Of a stretch of DNA of 64,000 nt, positions 19,495 through 29,733 are shown in pieces. Positions within the stretch are counted from its first letter, which is position 1. Every line of letters starts with the position of its first letter. Made by a program: the position numbers and the translations under genes. The notes under the pieces are model-generated. The model was not told the DNA's origin. It saw only the letters and a program-made list of their open reading frames with translations, and did no database searches. The DNA is taken from contig NZ_LSNE01000011.1 in assembly GCF_001565895.1 (NCBI RefSeq), positions 231,358 to 295,357 on the forward strand. The letters are read 5' to 3'. Origin of the DNA: Paraglaciecola hydrolytica. Its GTDB lineage: Bacteria > Pseudomonadota > Gammaproteobacteria > Enterobacterales > Alteromonadaceae.

Positions 19495-22065
19495 ATGCGA
19501 TTAGACAGTTTTACCAGCAAATTCCAGTTAGCCATCTCTGAAGCTCAATCATTAGCCTTAGGCAGAGACCATCAATATATTGAGCCAGTGCATTTATTAA
19601 GTGCCTTATTAAATCAACAAGGTGGTTCGGTTCGTTCCTTATTTGATCATGCTCAGCTAAATATCAACGGCTTACGTTCCGCTTTGGCAGAAGCATTGGA
19701 TAAACTACCTCGTGTTGATGGTACAGGTGGCGATGTGCAACTTGGCAAAGACACCATCGTCTTACTGAATTTAAGCGATAAAATTGCGCAAAAACGTAAA
19801 GATCAGTACATCACCTCTGAGATCTTTGTGCTGGCTGCTGTGCAAGATAAAGGTAGGTTAGGGCAGATACTTAAACAATTTGGTGCTGATGAGCAAAAAA
19901 TTGAAAAAGCCATAGAAAAAATGCGTGGCGGACAAAAAGTCACCGATCAAAATGCCGAAGATGTGCGTCAGGCCTTAGAAAAATTTACCACTGATCTAAC
20001 CGAGCGAGCCGAACAAGGTAAGCTCGATCCTGTTATTGGGCGGGATGATGAAATTCGCCGCACTATTCAAGTCTTACAACGTCGTACCAAAAATAATCCA
20101 GTGTTAATTGGTGAGCCGGGTGTGGGTAAAACCGCCATTGCCGAAGGTTTAGCTCAGCGTATTATTAATGGTGAAGTGCCTGAAGGTCTTAAACATAAAC
20201 GAGTATTGTCTCTGGATATGGGCGCGTTGATTGCGGGTGCTAAATTTCGTGGTGAGTTTGAAGAACGTTTAAAAGCGGTACTAAATGAACTCGCCAAAGA
20301 AGAAGGCCGGATTATTCTGTTTATCGACGAGCTGCATACCATGGTTGGTGCCGGTAAAGGTGAGGGCGCAATGGACGCCGGCAATATGCTTAAACCTGCC
20401 TTAGCACGAGGTGACTTGCACTGCGTGGGGGCGACCACGCTTAATGAATATCGCCAATATATCGAAAAAGATGCTGCTTTAGAGAGACGTTTCCAAAAGG
20501 TATTGGTGGATCAACCCAGTGTCGAAGATACCATTGCCATTTTACGTGGTTTGAAAGAGCGTTATGAATTACATCATTCGGTGGAAATCACCGATCCGGC
20601 CATCGTTGCAGCGGCATCTTTATCCCATCGTTATATTAGTGATCGCCAATTACCCGATAAAGCCATTGATTTAATTGATGAAGCGGCATCGAGTATCCGT
20701 TTGCAAATGGACTCTAAACCAGAAGAAATGGACAAACTCGAAAGGCGAGTGATCCAACTTAAATTAGAAGAGCAGGCGCTATCCAAAGAAAAAGATGACG
20801 CCAGTCATAAACGTCTAGAGCTGATTGAAATTGAACGTGAACAAGCTGAACTCAAATTTTCGGAATTAGAGACAGTATGGTTGGCCGAAAAACAAGCAAT
20901 GCAAGGCACCCAAACGATTCGCTCTGAACTTGAGCAAGCGAAGCTAGATTTAGAAATAGCGCGCCGTGCCTCAGATTTAAGTCGTATGTCTGAGTTGCAA
21001 TATGGCCGTATTCCAGAGTTAGAAAGCAAACTCGAATTAGCCACCGAGTCAGAAAATCTCGAAACCACCTTATTAAAAAACCGTGTAACCGAACATGAAA
21101 TAGCCGATGTGTTGTCACGTTGGACTGGTATTCCAGTGTCCAAAATGCTCGAAGGCGAAAAAGAAAAACTGCTGAATATGGAAAGTGCATTGCATCAACG
21201 TGTGGTTGGCCAAGCTGAAGCCGTCAGTGCGGTAGCAAATGCCATAAGACGTTCAAGAGCAGGTTTATCAGATCCCAATCGTCCTATAGGTTCATTTTTG
21301 TTTCTAGGGCCTACAGGTGTGGGTAAAACCGAACTGTGTAAAACCTTAGCAAGTTTTCTGTTTGATACCGAAGATGCCATGGTACGTATAGATATGTCTG
21401 AATTTATGGAACGACATTCAGTGGCGCGTATGGTGGGAGCGCCTCCCGGCTATGTGGGATACGAAGAAGGTGGTTATTTAACCGAGGCCGTGCGCAGAAA
21501 ACCTTATTCAGTTATCTTGCTGGATGAAGTTGAAAAAGCCCACCCGGATGTATTTAACATATTGTTGCAAGTGCTTGATGATGGTCGTTTGACCGATGGA
21601 CAAGGGCGCACGGTGGATTTTAAAAACACCGTGATCATCATGACCTCCAACTTAGGCTCTGATATTATCCAAGATGCCAATCGAGATAATAATTATGAGC
21701 AAATGAAAAGCTTGGTGATGGGAGAGGTCGCGCAACATTTTCGCCCTGAGTTTTTAAATCGGATTGATGATGCCGTGGTTTTCCATCCACTGGGTCGTGA
21801 ACAAATTAAATCTATAGCTAAAATCCAATTGCTGTCTTTAAGACAACGTTTAGCTGATAAAGGCTTTAAATTAGAATTGAGTCAAGCGGCTTTAGAAAAA
21901 TTAGCCGAAGCAGGTTTTGATCCTGTTTATGGTGCAAGACCATTAAAACGGGCTATTCAAACTGAGATAGAAAATCCTTTGGCACAAAAAATTCTTGCGG
22001 GTAATTTAGGTGTCGATGGCATGGTTAGGATCGACGCTAATGACCATGGTTTTATTATCAACTAG
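19495..22065 (+). CDS. clpB: ATP-dependent disaggregase ClpB
   Basis: ClpB is the Hsp100 ring that, with DnaK, pulls polypeptides out of aggregates. The 856-aa protein has the N-terminal Clp_N repeat domain (1-150), AAA-1 with Walker A GEPGVGKT, the coiled-coil middle domain (about 410-525) that docks DnaK, AAA-2 with [13 protein letters not shown] and the C-terminal D2-small domain. Length and domain order are normal. A heat-shock-type promoter precedes it. Confidence 0.98.
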   Translation: MRLDSFTSKFQLAISEAQSLALGRDHQYIEPVHLLSALLNQQGGSVRSLFDHAQLNINGLRSALAEALDKLPRVDGTGGDVQLGKDTIVLLNLSDKIAQKRKDQYITSEIFVLAAVQDKGRLGQILKQFGADEQKIEKAIEKMRGGQKVTDQNAEDVRQALEKFTTDLTERAEQGKLDPVIGRDDEIRRTIQVLQRRTKNNPVLIGEPGVGKTAIAEGLAQRIINGEVPEGLKHKRVLSLDMGALIAGAKFRGEFEERLKAVLNELAKEEGRIILFIDELHTMVGAGKGEGAMDAGNMLKPALARGDLHCVGATTLNEYRQYIEKDAALERRFQKVLVDQPSVEDTIAILRGLKERYELHHSVEITDPAIVAAASLSHRYISDRQLPDKAIDLIDEAASSIRLQMDSKPEEMDKLERRVIQLKLEEQALSKEKDDASHKRLELIEIEREQAELKFSELETVWLAEKQAMQGTQTIRSELEQAKLDLEIARRASDLSRMSELQYGRIPELESKLELATESENLETTLLKNRVTEHEIADVLSRWTGIPVSKMLEGEKEKLLNMESALHQRVVGQAEAVSAVANAIRRSRAGLSDPNRPIGSFLFLGPTGVGKTELCKTLASFLFDTEDAMVRIDMSEFMERHSVARMVGAPPGYVGYEEGGYLTEAVRRKPYSVILLDEVEKAHPDVFNILLQVLDDGRLTDGQGRTVDFKNTVIIMTSNLGSDIIQDANRDNNYEQMKSLVMGEVAQHFRPEFLNRIDDAVVFHPLGREQIKSIAKIQLLSLRQRLADKGFKLELSQAALEKLAEAGFDPVYGARPLKRAIQTEIENPLAQKILAGNLGVDGMVRIDANDHGFIIN

Positions 22066-22085
22066 TGAAGTACATTGCTGGGATT

Positions 22086-22110
22086 TACCAGTCAGATAAG
22101 CTGACTGGTA
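22086..22110 (+). terminator. Hairpin after clpB
   Basis: TACCAGTCAG and CTGACTGGTA are perfect 10-bp complements with a 5-nt loop, 20 bp past the clpB stop. The following TATTGTTGATT is only moderately T-rich. It could also end transcription of the convergent small gene at 22124-22297. Confidence 0.65.
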
Positions 22111-22123
22111 TATTGTTGATTAG

Positions 22124-22297
22124 TTAACGCTGAGTCAGCCATAACATTACGCTATAAAAAATGGCGATAGTGGTTGAAGATACCAAAATATAGATAAATC
22201 CCTGTTTACCCTGAGATAGGCTATAACCACGGATCCGCAAATAAACAAACCATATCAAACACAAAGTAACGGGCAGTAAAAATAAAAATCGGATCAA
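22124..22297 (-). CDS. 57-aa predicted two-TM membrane protein
   Basis: Minus-strand frame starting at TTG with GGAGAAAG just upstream (spacing 5). It encodes MIRFLFLLPVTLCLIWFVYL, then a short basic loop RIRGYSLSQGKQ, then GFIYILVSSTTIAIFYSVML and ends WLTQR. The two hydrophobic segments and positive-inside loop are typical of a real small inner-membrane protein. It converges on clpB and diverges from ndk. The family is not recognised. Confidence 0.65.
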   Translation of the reverse strand: MIRFLFLLPVTLCLIWFVYLRIRGYSLSQGKQGFIYILVSSTTIAIFYSVMLWLTQR

Positions 22298-22442
22298 AAG
22301 CTTTCTCCTATAAATAACATTGGTATAAGCCTAACAGAAAAAAGCCCGTAGCCAATGAGTCCAAGTACTAATAAATTGCTTGTTGAATGAGGGAGTTAAT
22401 AAAAACTCTTGGGATCTATTAGGTATTTAGGCACTAATTGCA

Positions 22443-22448
22443 TATAAT
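22443..22448 (+). promoter_or_regulatory. Possible -10 box of ndk
   Basis: A perfect TATAAT stands 63 bp before the ndk start in TTGCATATAATCC. No good -35 hexamer is seen at 16-18 bp, so this is a tentative sigma-70 site. Confidence 0.4.
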
Positions 22449-22511
22449 CCGCGCGAAAAATTTTGCTAACCTGTTTTAGCTGTGTATTTACTAATTTATG
22501 GAGTCCAGAAA

Positions 22512-22943
22512 ATGGCTTTAGAGCGCACTTTCTCAATCATCAAACCAGACGCTGTTGCAAAAAATGTAATTGGCGCAATTTACAATCGCTTCGAAACCGC
22601 TGGCTTACGAATTGTTGCATCAAAAATGTTACATTTAAGCAAAGAGCAAGCTGAAGGCTTTTACGCCGAGCATAGCGCACGTCCATTTTTTGGCGCACTT
22701 GTTAGCTTCATGACTTCAGGTCCAGTTATGATCCAAGTGCTTGAAGGCGAAAACGCAGTACGTAAAAACCGTGAAATTATGGGGGCAACTAACCCTGCTG
22801 AAGCTTTGGCTGGTACTTTACGTGCTGACTACGCTGCTTCTATCGACGAAAATGCTTGTCACGGTTCTGACGCTGCTGAATCTGCTGCTCGTGAGATTGC
22901 TTATTTCTTCGCTGATGAAGAACTTTGCCCACGTACACGTTAA
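22512..22943 (+). CDS. ndk: Nucleoside diphosphate kinase
   Basis: Ndk transfers the gamma-phosphate between nucleoside triphosphates and diphosphates via a phosphohistidine. The ATG at 22512, preceded by GGAG, gives 143 aa starting [15 protein letters not shown], the family length; an upstream in-frame ATG would add 10 unsupported residues. The active site His is in [13 protein letters not shown] strong terminator follows. Confidence 0.97.
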   Translation: MALERTFSIIKPDAVAKNVIGAIYNRFETAGLRIVASKMLHLSKEQAEGFYAEHSARPFFGALVSFMTSGPVMIQVLEGENAVRKNREIMGATNPAEALAGTLRADYAASIDENACHGSDAAESAAREIAYFFADEELCPRTR

Positions 22944-22963
22944 TTTTATTGATAAATTAACTT

Positions 22964-22987
22964 AAAAGGGAGCCTTGGCTCCCTTTT
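22964..22987 (+). terminator. ndk terminator
   Basis: AAAAGGGAGCC-TT-GGCTCCCTTTT is a perfect 11-bp inverted repeat 20 bp past the ndk stop, ending in a T-run. Confidence 0.88.
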
Positions 22988-23099
22988 GTGCTATCTATAC
23001 CCATGTCAGTTTAAACTTAGCAGTTTTAAATTGCCGCGCAGTTTGAGGTGACATGGTTATAATTTAGTTTAATGTGTGTCTAGAATATCGAGGTTACCT

Positions 23100-24245
23100 G
23101 TGACTGTTGAAACATCAACGCTGAAATCCATCAAAACCAACTTGCTTGACTTTAATCGGGCGGGCTTACGGGCTTATTTCAGTGAAATAGGTGAAAAACC
23201 TTTTAGAGCTGATCAAGTCATGAAATGGATTTACCAGCAGGGAGTCGCTGATTTTGATTTGATGACTAATCTCAATAAAGATTTACGCGCTAAATTAATT
23301 GCAAGTTGTGAAGTGCGAGCCCCCGAGATCGCTTATCAACAAAATGCTTCTGATGGCACCATAAAATTTGCCTTGCGTTTAGAAGGTGGACAAGAAGTTG
23401 AAACCGTGTGGATCCCCGAAGGTGACAGAGCAACATTATGTGTGTCTTCACAGGTAGGTTGTGCACTGGAATGTACTTTTTGCTCGACGGCTCAACAAGG
23501 TTTTAACCGTAATCTAAAAGTCTCGGAAATTATCGGTCAAGTATGGCGAGTGGCCACTACAATAGGTTTGAACAATGACTCGGCTCGTCGTCCTATCACC
23601 AACGTGGTGATGATGGGCATGGGTGAGCCACTATTGAATCTTAAAAACGTAGTGCCAGCCATGGATTTGATGTTAGATGACTTAGCTTTTGGTTTGTCTA
23701 AACGCCGTGTCACCTTAAGCACCTCTGGTGTGGTGCCTGCGCTGGATTTATTAGGTGATCAAATAGATGTTGCCTTGGCCATATCCTTACACGCACCAGA
23801 CGATAAACTGCGTGATGAAATAGTACCGGTAAACAAAAAATATCCGATTGAAGTGTTTTTAGCCGCTGTGCGCCGTTATTTAGCAAAATCCAACGCCAAT
23901 CAAGGCAAAGTGACGGTTGAATATGTGATGCTTAATGGTATTAATGACAGCACCGACCAAGCTCATCAACTGGCTAAAGTATTAGCGAGTACACCAAGTA
24001 AAATTAATCTAATTCCGTTTAATCCTTATCCAGGTTCGCCCTATACCTGTTCTAGCAATTCTCGTATCGATCGTTTTGCTAAAGTCTTGATGGAATACGG
24101 CTTTATTGTAGTGGTGCGCAAAACTCGTGGTGAAGATATTGATGCTGCATGTGGTCAATTAGTAGGCGATGTGGTTGATAGAACAAAAAGAATGTTGAAA
24201 AAACAACTTAAGGGCGAGAATATTTCGGTAAAGATGGCACAATAG
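23100..24245 (+). CDS. rlmN: 23S rRNA/tRNA adenine-C2 methyltransferase RlmN
   Basis: RlmN is a radical-SAM enzyme that methylates A2503 of 23S rRNA and A37 of some tRNAs. The cluster-binding CxxxCxxC is CALECTFC, and the mechanistic C-terminal Cys lies in [16 protein letters not shown] is the SAM-binding GEP motif. The GTG at 23100 has GAGG at proper distance and gives 381 aa; a GTG at 23076 is also in frame but lacks a site. It opens the run rlmN-pilF-rodZ-ispG. Confidence 0.96.
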   Translation: MTVETSTLKSIKTNLLDFNRAGLRAYFSEIGEKPFRADQVMKWIYQQGVADFDLMTNLNKDLRAKLIASCEVRAPEIAYQQNASDGTIKFALRLEGGQEVETVWIPEGDRATLCVSSQVGCALECTFCSTAQQGFNRNLKVSEIIGQVWRVATTIGLNNDSARRPITNVVMMGMGEPLLNLKNVVPAMDLMLDDLAFGLSKRRVTLSTSGVVPALDLLGDQIDVALAISLHAPDDKLRDEIVPVNKKYPIEVFLAAVRRYLAKSNANQGKVTVEYVMLNGINDSTDQAHQLAKVLASTPSKINLIPFNPYPGSPYTCSSNSRIDRFAKVLMEYGFIVVVRKTRGEDIDAACGQLVGDVVDRTKRMLKKQLKGENISVKMAQ

Positions 24246-24261
24246 ATTTTTTAGAGGTTGA

Positions 24262-25500
24262 ATGAGCGCCATGAAATATTCTAGTTACTTACTTTGTTTT
24301 GTTTTCACCTTAGTGATTGGTTGCACTAGTCAAACTAGTGGCCCCAAGATGGGTGATAATTTTGATCAACAAAAAGCGGCTAAAACTCGGGTTTCATTGG
24401 GTTTAACCTATCTGAAAAACGGCAACTATAGTCAAGCTAAGTTTAATTTAGATAAAGCCTTGGAGTTTGCGCCACGTTCTGCCGATGCGCATTTTGGTTT
24501 AGCCTATTATTATCAGTCGGTAGGCGAGTTTGCCGCCGCTGAAAGTGCCTACCAAAAAGCCATGGATTATGATCCTCACAATGCCGATATCGCCAATAGT
24601 TACGGTGCATTTTTATGTCAGCAAGGTAAATATCCCAAAGCTAAAGAATATTTTTTAAAGGCGATCAACAGCAGTAACTATATATCTAGTGCCGAAACCT
24701 ACGAAAATTTAGCCTTATGCAGCCAGAGCAATGGCTATCAAGCTGAGGCCACTGAATATTTACGCAGCGCAGTTAATCATCAGCCTGGACGTTCAAAAAG
24801 CCTATTTTTATTGACTCAGTCTTTAGTGCGCGAGCAAAAGTGGGATGAAGCCAGAAGTACTTTACGAAAATATGAAAAAGTCGCGCAAATTAATGCCGAG
24901 AGTTTGTTGTTGTCTACCCAGATTGAACAAGCACTGGGTAACCTAGAAATTGCACTGAGTTATGGGGATATGTTATTAAAAATGTATCCGGATTCTCCAG
25001 CCAGCCAAGTCTATAAACAACGACTAACTCAAGTAGTGCAACCTGTGGTACGTAAATCAATAAAAGCTAAGTCGCAAGTTGATGAGCCAGAAGATGCAAA
25101 GGCCGATAGAAAGCCCCTCGTAGAAAATCCACAAAGCACAGAGCCCGCTGTTGTTGAAATGCCAGAAATGCCAGAAAATGTCGGCAAAGTCGAGAATGTC
25201 GAAGCGTCCGCTGAGCCTGAAACAACCGCTAAAGTAGAAGCGCTGCCAACAAACGAACAACAAAAACAAGATACTGAAGAAGCAGAAGTCGCTATTGTAG
25301 ACAAGGTTGAACAACAATCTGCAGCCGAACCGTTATTTCATGTCGTCAAAGACGGTGAAAATTTGTATCGTATATCCTTGCGTTACAACATTAAAATGCA
25401 ACGTCTGATAGAATGGAACAGTTTAACCAATGCCTCGGACATTTTTGCCGGCAAAAAATTACGCCTGACGGCTCCCGACACTGCCACCGAACAAGAGTAA
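24262..25500 (+). CDS. pilF: Type IV pilus biogenesis TPR lipoprotein PilF/PilW with C-terminal LysM
   Basis: PilF (PilW) is the outer-membrane lipoprotein pilotin that helps the PilQ secretin assemble. The 412-aa protein has a lipoprotein signal ending VIGCTSQ, six TPR repeats over about residues 45-240 (for example ARVSLGLTYLKNGNYSQAKF-type pairs), an acidic Pro/Glu-rich linker (about 265-355) and a C-terminal LysM module (VVKDGENLYRISLRYNI..., about 362-405). Typical PilF is about 250 aa, so the linker and LysM are an extension that probably binds peptidoglycan. Its place before rodZ is the conserved one. Confidence 0.9.
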   Translation: MSAMKYSSYLLCFVFTLVIGCTSQTSGPKMGDNFDQQKAAKTRVSLGLTYLKNGNYSQAKFNLDKALEFAPRSADAHFGLAYYYQSVGEFAAAESAYQKAMDYDPHNADIANSYGAFLCQQGKYPKAKEYFLKAINSSNYISSAETYENLALCSQSNGYQAEATEYLRSAVNHQPGRSKSLFLLTQSLVREQKWDEARSTLRKYEKVAQINAESLLLSTQIEQALGNLEIALSYGDMLLKMYPDSPASQVYKQRLTQVVQPVVRKSIKAKSQVDEPEDAKADRKPLVENPQSTEPAVVEMPEMPENVGKVENVEASAEPETTAKVEALPTNEQQKQDTEEAEVAIVDKVEQQSAAEPLFHVVKDGENLYRISLRYNIKMQRLIEWNSLTNASDIFAGKKLRLTAPDTATEQE

Positions 25501-25503
25501 AAT

Positions 25504-26448
25504 ATGAGTGAAGAATTAGAAGAGCAGCCGCAAATTAGTCCAGGCAAAATTTTAAAAGATGCCAGAGAAGCCTTAAATCTGACGACCCAGAATATCGCCG
25601 ATAAAGTGCGTTTGAAAAACAGTTTGATCCAAGACATCGAAGCGGATAATTACGATGCTAATATCTCACTGACTTTTTTAAAAGGTTATCTCAAGCTTTA
25701 CGCTAAACAGGTTGGTATACCAGAAGCACTAGTGATCAATGCTTTTGATAGCGTAAAAACTCAAAACAAAGAACCGGCCAAACTGCAAAGTTTTTCTAAG
25801 CGTATCGCCCATCAAGCCCATGACGATAAGTTGATGTTAGTCACTTATTTGATTGTGGGTGTGGTTATTGCTTTAGTGGTTATCTGGTGGCTTCAACAAA
25901 GCAGTTCTAGCCCAACTATCACCACACTTAATCCCGCGGTTATGGTGGATAAATCCGCCAATAAAACCAAAATTGAAGCTAGCAATGAAGACAATTTAGC
26001 TGGCGCAGATACCAATGTCAGCAATGAGCAAGACCTTGACACTGAGTTTGCACAAACCTCATTGGCAGATGATGGTTTAGCTGAGTCAACGACTGCTGCT
26101 CAAGAAATTCCTGAAGCAAATCCAGCTTTGGCAGAGTCTGAAATATTTGAGCTGGCCCCCAGTCGCCAAGGTATTATTCAAGTTGAAGAGCCTCCTTTGG
26201 AAACGATTGATTTGGTGTTTACTTTTGCCAGTGATTGTTGGATGAAGTTAACCGATGCTAAGGGGGAAGATATCGCCTACGGTACTAAAACCCAAGGACG
26301 CGTAATGCCTGTGTCAGGCACACCACCTTTTGCAGTTATCTTGTGCTCCCCTGAAGTGGTTAAAATTACTTACGATGGGCAAGACGTAGACTTATCAGGT
26401 TTCAGACAGGGTGTTACCGCCAAGTTCAATTTACCTTTTACCGAATAA
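25504..26448 (+). CDS. rodZ: Cytoskeleton protein RodZ
   Basis: RodZ links MreB to the elongasome and sets rod shape. The 314-aa protein has an N-terminal cytoplasmic helix-turn-helix domain (about 12-85, GKILKDAREALNLTTQNIADKVRL), one membrane segment (about 115-137, LVTYLIVGVVIALVVIWWL), a low-complexity acidic periplasmic linker and a C-terminal DUF4115 beta domain (DCWMKLTDAKGEDIAYGTK). It follows pilF by 3 bp and precedes ispG. Confidence 0.95.
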   Translation: MSEELEEQPQISPGKILKDAREALNLTTQNIADKVRLKNSLIQDIEADNYDANISLTFLKGYLKLYAKQVGIPEALVINAFDSVKTQNKEPAKLQSFSKRIAHQAHDDKLMLVTYLIVGVVIALVVIWWLQQSSSSPTITTLNPAVMVDKSANKTKIEASNEDNLAGADTNVSNEQDLDTEFAQTSLADDGLAESTTAAQEIPEANPALAESEIFELAPSRQGIIQVEEPPLETIDLVFTFASDCWMKLTDAKGEDIAYGTKTQGRVMPVSGTPPFAVILCSPEVVKITYDGQDVDLSGFRQGVTAKFNLPFTE

Positions 26449-26491
26449 CTTACTTTTTTTACGGAACCATTGAGGTTTAATCAGATTAACT

Positions 26492-27610
26492 ATGTTCGCT
26501 GAATCTCCTATTAAACGTCGAAAATCGACACGAATTTATGTCGGTAATGTCGCTATTGGTGATGGTGCACCCATCGCTGTGCAATCTATGACTAATACCT
26601 CGACCACCGATGTGGCCGCCACCGTGGCCCAGATTAAACGTATTCAAGCTGTGGGTGGCGAACTTGTTCGAGTATCGATTCCCACTATGGATGCCGCTGA
26701 AGCCTTTAAACTGATTAAACAACAAGTGGATATTCCACTCATCGCCGATATTCATTTTGATTACCGCATCGCCCTTAAAGTGGCTGAATACGGGGTGGAC
26801 TGTTTACGCATTAACCCTGGCAATATTGGCAGTATGGACAGAGTCAAGTCAGTGGTGGATTGTGCCCGTGATAAAGGTATTCCTATTCGCATCGGTGTAA
26901 ATGGCGGCTCACTCGAAAAAGATCTGCAAGAAAAATATGGTGAGCCTACGCCAATGGCCTTGGTTGAATCAGCCATGCGTCATGTGGATATACTGGATAA
27001 GTTAAATTTTACTCAGTTTAAAGTCAGTGTTAAAGCTTCTGATGTTTTTCTTGCCGTTGGCGCTTATCGTGAATTGGCAAAACGTATCGATCAACCTTTG
27101 CACTTAGGTATTACTGAAGCCGGTGGCCTGCGTGCTGGAGCAGTTAAAAGCTCAGTAGGTTTGGGCATGTTATTGGCTGAAGGTATAGGCGATACCATTC
27201 GTATATCACTGGCCGCTGATCCGGTTGAAGAAATAAAAGTCGGATTTGATATTCTTAAGTCACTGCGGATACGTTCGCGCGGGATTAATTTTATTGCCTG
27301 TCCGAGTTGTTCTCGTCAAGAGTTTGATGTGATCACCACAGTTAATGCTTTAGAGCAGCGCCTAGAAGATCTATTAACGCCGATGGATGTATCAATCATT
27401 GGCTGTGTGGTAAATGGCCCTGGCGAAGCCGAAGTATCAGATATTGGTTTAACTGGAGCACGTAATATGAGTGGATATTATGTGGATGGAAAGCGCCAAA
27501 AAGAACGTTTATCCAACGATGATTTAGTTGACCAGTTAGAAAAACGTATTCGTGCTAAAGCTGCACAATTAGAGCAAAAGAATCAAATTAAGGTTAAGCA
27601 AGTCAGTTAA
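26492..27610 (+). CDS. ispG: 4-hydroxy-3-methylbut-2-en-1-yl diphosphate synthase IspG
   Basis: IspG (GcpE) is the [4Fe-4S] enzyme of the penultimate MEP step. The 372-aa protein has the TIM-barrel N-terminal region ([34 protein letters not shown]) and the C-terminal cluster-binding cysteines in [13 protein letters not shown] and [13 protein letters not shown]. It shares its pathway with dxs and ispA elsewhere in the window. A hairpin GCATAAG-GTG-CTTATGC sits just past the stop. Confidence 0.98.
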   Translation: MFAESPIKRRKSTRIYVGNVAIGDGAPIAVQSMTNTSTTDVAATVAQIKRIQAVGGELVRVSIPTMDAAEAFKLIKQQVDIPLIADIHFDYRIALKVAEYGVDCLRINPGNIGSMDRVKSVVDCARDKGIPIRIGVNGGSLEKDLQEKYGEPTPMALVESAMRHVDILDKLNFTQFKVSVKASDVFLAVGAYRELAKRIDQPLHLGITEAGGLRAGAVKSSVGLGMLLAEGIGDTIRISLAADPVEEIKVGFDILKSLRIRSRGINFIACPSCSRQEFDVITTVNALEQRLEDLLTPMDVSIIGCVVNGPGEAEVSDIGLTGARNMSGYYVDGKRQKERLSNDDLVDQLEKRIRAKAAQLEQKNQIKVKQVS

Positions 27611-27700
27611 TTAGCTTTTGCATAAGGTGCTTATGCCGAGTTGCCGTTATTTAGCATCTTAATCCAGCTTTTTACGCCACATTATTTTACGTTTCAGCAC

Positions 27701-27727
27701 AAAGCCCCTATAATGCGGGGCTTTTTT
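27701..27727 (+). terminator. Terminator between ispG and hisS
   Basis: AAAGCCCC-TATAATGC-GGGGCTTTTTTT gives an 8-bp stem and T-run, 90 bp past ispG and 20 bp before hisS. Confidence 0.85.
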
Positions 27728-27748
27728 TAAATCAGTTCAAGAGAATTT

Positions 27749-29029
27749 TTGTCAGTGTCTAAACAAATTCAGGCTATTCGTGGAATGAATGATTGCCTGC
27801 CGGCGCAAACCGGCTTATGGCAATATGTCGAATCAGTGATCCGCCAAGTAGTGGCGAGTTACGCTTATCAGGAAATCCGCACCCCCATAGTTGAAAGCAC
27901 ACATCTGTTTAAACGCTCGATTGGTGAAGTGACTGACATTGTTGAAAAGGAAATGTACACCTTTGATGATCGCAATAATGAAAGTATTACCTTGCGTCCA
28001 GAGGGTACTGCTAGTGTGGTACGTGCCGGTTGTGAACACGGTTTATTGTATAATCAACAACAACGCTTGTGGTATATGGGGCCGATGTTTCGTTATGAAA
28101 AACCGCAAAAAGGTCGTTATCGCCAGTTTCATCAATTTGGTTTAGAAGCTTTTGGTTTTGCTGGCCCAGATATAGATGCTGAAGTTATTTTATTAAGTCA
28201 TCGCCTATGGCAACGTTTTGGTATCAGCGAACATGTTTCGCTCGAAATCAATTCATTAGGCTCTAATCAAGCTAGAGCAGATTACAAAGAAAAGTTAGTG
28301 GCTTTTTTACGGACTCGTCAGAGTGAATTGGATGAAGATAGTTTACGCCGTTTAGAAAGTAATCCCTTACGTGTATTAGACAGTAAAAATCTTCAAGTAC
28401 AGGCGGTAGTTAAAGATGCTCCTAAGTTAATTGATTGCTTAGATGCTGAATCTCAGCAACATTTTGACTCTTTATGTGAACGTTTAGATAACTTAGGCAT
28501 CGAATACCGGGTTAACCCTAGTTTGGTGCGTGGTTTGGATTATTATAACCGTACTGTATTTGAGTGGGTGACCACGAGTTTAGGCTCGCAAGGCACAGTT
28601 TGTGCTGGTGGACGTTATGATGGCCTTGTGGAACAACTCGGTGGTAAAGCCACGCAAGGTGTTGGTTTTGCTATTGGTCTTGAACGTTTGATTTTGCTGT
28701 TGCAAACTCTGGAGCTGGATCAGCAAGTAGCGGCGCCGGTGGATATCTATATCAGCGCCTTAGATGAATCGGCAGAGTTATATGCTTGGCAACTGAGTGA
28801 GCAGATACGAAGCGCTTTACCCCAGTTGCGTTTGATGAATCACTGTGGTGGTGGTAATGCCAAAAAACAATTGAAAAAAGCCGATATGAGTGGTGCTCGT
28901 TGGGTATTGATAGTCGGTCAAGACGAATTGCAAGAGCAAAAAGTCACCATTAAATATTTACGTGAACACACAGAGCAAGTATCTGTGGCACGTGCAGAAC
29001 TTATCCATTTTATCCAGCAATCGTTTTAA
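27749..29029 (+). CDS. hisS: Histidyl-tRNA synthetase
   Basis: HisS charges tRNA-His. The 426-aa class II synthetase has motif 1 in the EIRTPIVES region, motif 2 in [13 protein letters not shown] and [18 protein letters not shown], the His-specific [12 protein letters not shown] and [14 protein letters not shown], and motif 3 [11 protein letters not shown], plus the anticodon-binding C-terminal domain. The start is TTG at 27749 or GTG at 27755 ([16 protein letters not shown]), both near AAGAGAA. Confidence 0.97.
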   Translation: MSVSKQIQAIRGMNDCLPAQTGLWQYVESVIRQVVASYAYQEIRTPIVESTHLFKRSIGEVTDIVEKEMYTFDDRNNESITLRPEGTASVVRAGCEHGLLYNQQQRLWYMGPMFRYEKPQKGRYRQFHQFGLEAFGFAGPDIDAEVILLSHRLWQRFGISEHVSLEINSLGSNQARADYKEKLVAFLRTRQSELDEDSLRRLESNPLRVLDSKNLQVQAVVKDAPKLIDCLDAESQQHFDSLCERLDNLGIEYRVNPSLVRGLDYYNRTVFEWVTTSLGSQGTVCAGGRYDGLVEQLGGKATQGVGFAIGLERLILLLQTLELDQQVAAPVDIYISALDESAELYAWQLSEQIRSALPQLRLMNHCGGGNAKKQLKKADMSGARWVLIVGQDELQEQKVTIKYLREHTEQVSVARAELIHFIQQSF

Positions 29030-29097
29030 AACTGCTGGTTAGAATATTGATTTAACATTAACACTCAAATTTGGGTGGTGTAGTAAGAGGAATCTTG

Positions 29098-29733
29098 ATG
29101 GAACGTTACGAAACAGAAGAACAACAAGTCGAAGCGATCAAACGTTTTTGGAAAGAAAATGGTTCAGCTTTAGTGATTGGTGCAGTGTTGGGCTTAAGTG
29201 GTCTATACGGATGGCGCTATTACAACGAGAGTCAAATAGAAGCTCAAGAAGCCGCATCTGTTGCCTTTGAAAAAGCTGAAATGGACCTAGTTAAAGATGA
29301 AAAAGGTTTTGGTGCGGCGCAGGCTTATATTACTGAACATGGTGACACCGGTTATGCCTATTTAATGGCTTTGCAATTAGCACAACAAGCAATCGAACGT
29401 AAAGATTTAACCGAAGCTGCAAAACAATTAACTTTTGTGGTTGAACAAGCAAAAATGTCAGCAGTACAAGCTATCGCCAGTATTAGACTGGCCCGTGTAC
29501 AACTTGAGCAAGGTCAGTTTGAGCAAGCACTTCAAAGTATTGAAAAAATTACTGACGAGGCCTTTAAAGGCCAAACTCAAGAAGTAAAAGGTGATGTTTA
29601 TCTGGCTCAGCAGTTAATTGATAAAGCACGTGCTGCTTATAGTGCTGCTCTAGAAAAAAATACCAACGATCGCGTATTAAAAATGAAATTAGACAGTTTA
29701 GCCAGCATGACAGTTGCTGCGGCTAATGGATAA
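29098..29733 (+). CDS. yfgM: YfgM family protein, periplasmic translocon-associated chaperone
   Basis: YfgM associates with SecYEG and PpiD in E. coli. The ATG at 29098 with AAGAGG upstream gives 211 aa. One N-terminal membrane segment (about 23-42, GSALVIGAVLGLSGLYGWRYY) is followed by TPR-like helices (ASIRLARVQLEQGQFEQALQSIEK). The hisS-yfgM-bamB-der order is the conserved gammaproteobacterial one. It overlaps the likely bamB start. Confidence 0.93.
   Translation: MERYETEEQQVEAIKRFWKENGSALVIGAVLGLSGLYGWRYYNESQIEAQEAASVAFEKAEMDLVKDEKGFGAAQAYITEHGDTGYAYLMALQLAQQAIERKDLTEAAKQLTFVVEQAKMSAVQAIASIRLARVQLEQGQFEQALQSIEKITDEAFKGQTQEVKGDVYLAQQLIDKARAAYSAALEKNTNDRVLKMKLDSLASMTVAAANG

Noticed and set aside
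22463..22654. 63-codon frame overlapping the ndk start
   Set aside because: Shadow of ndk in another frame.
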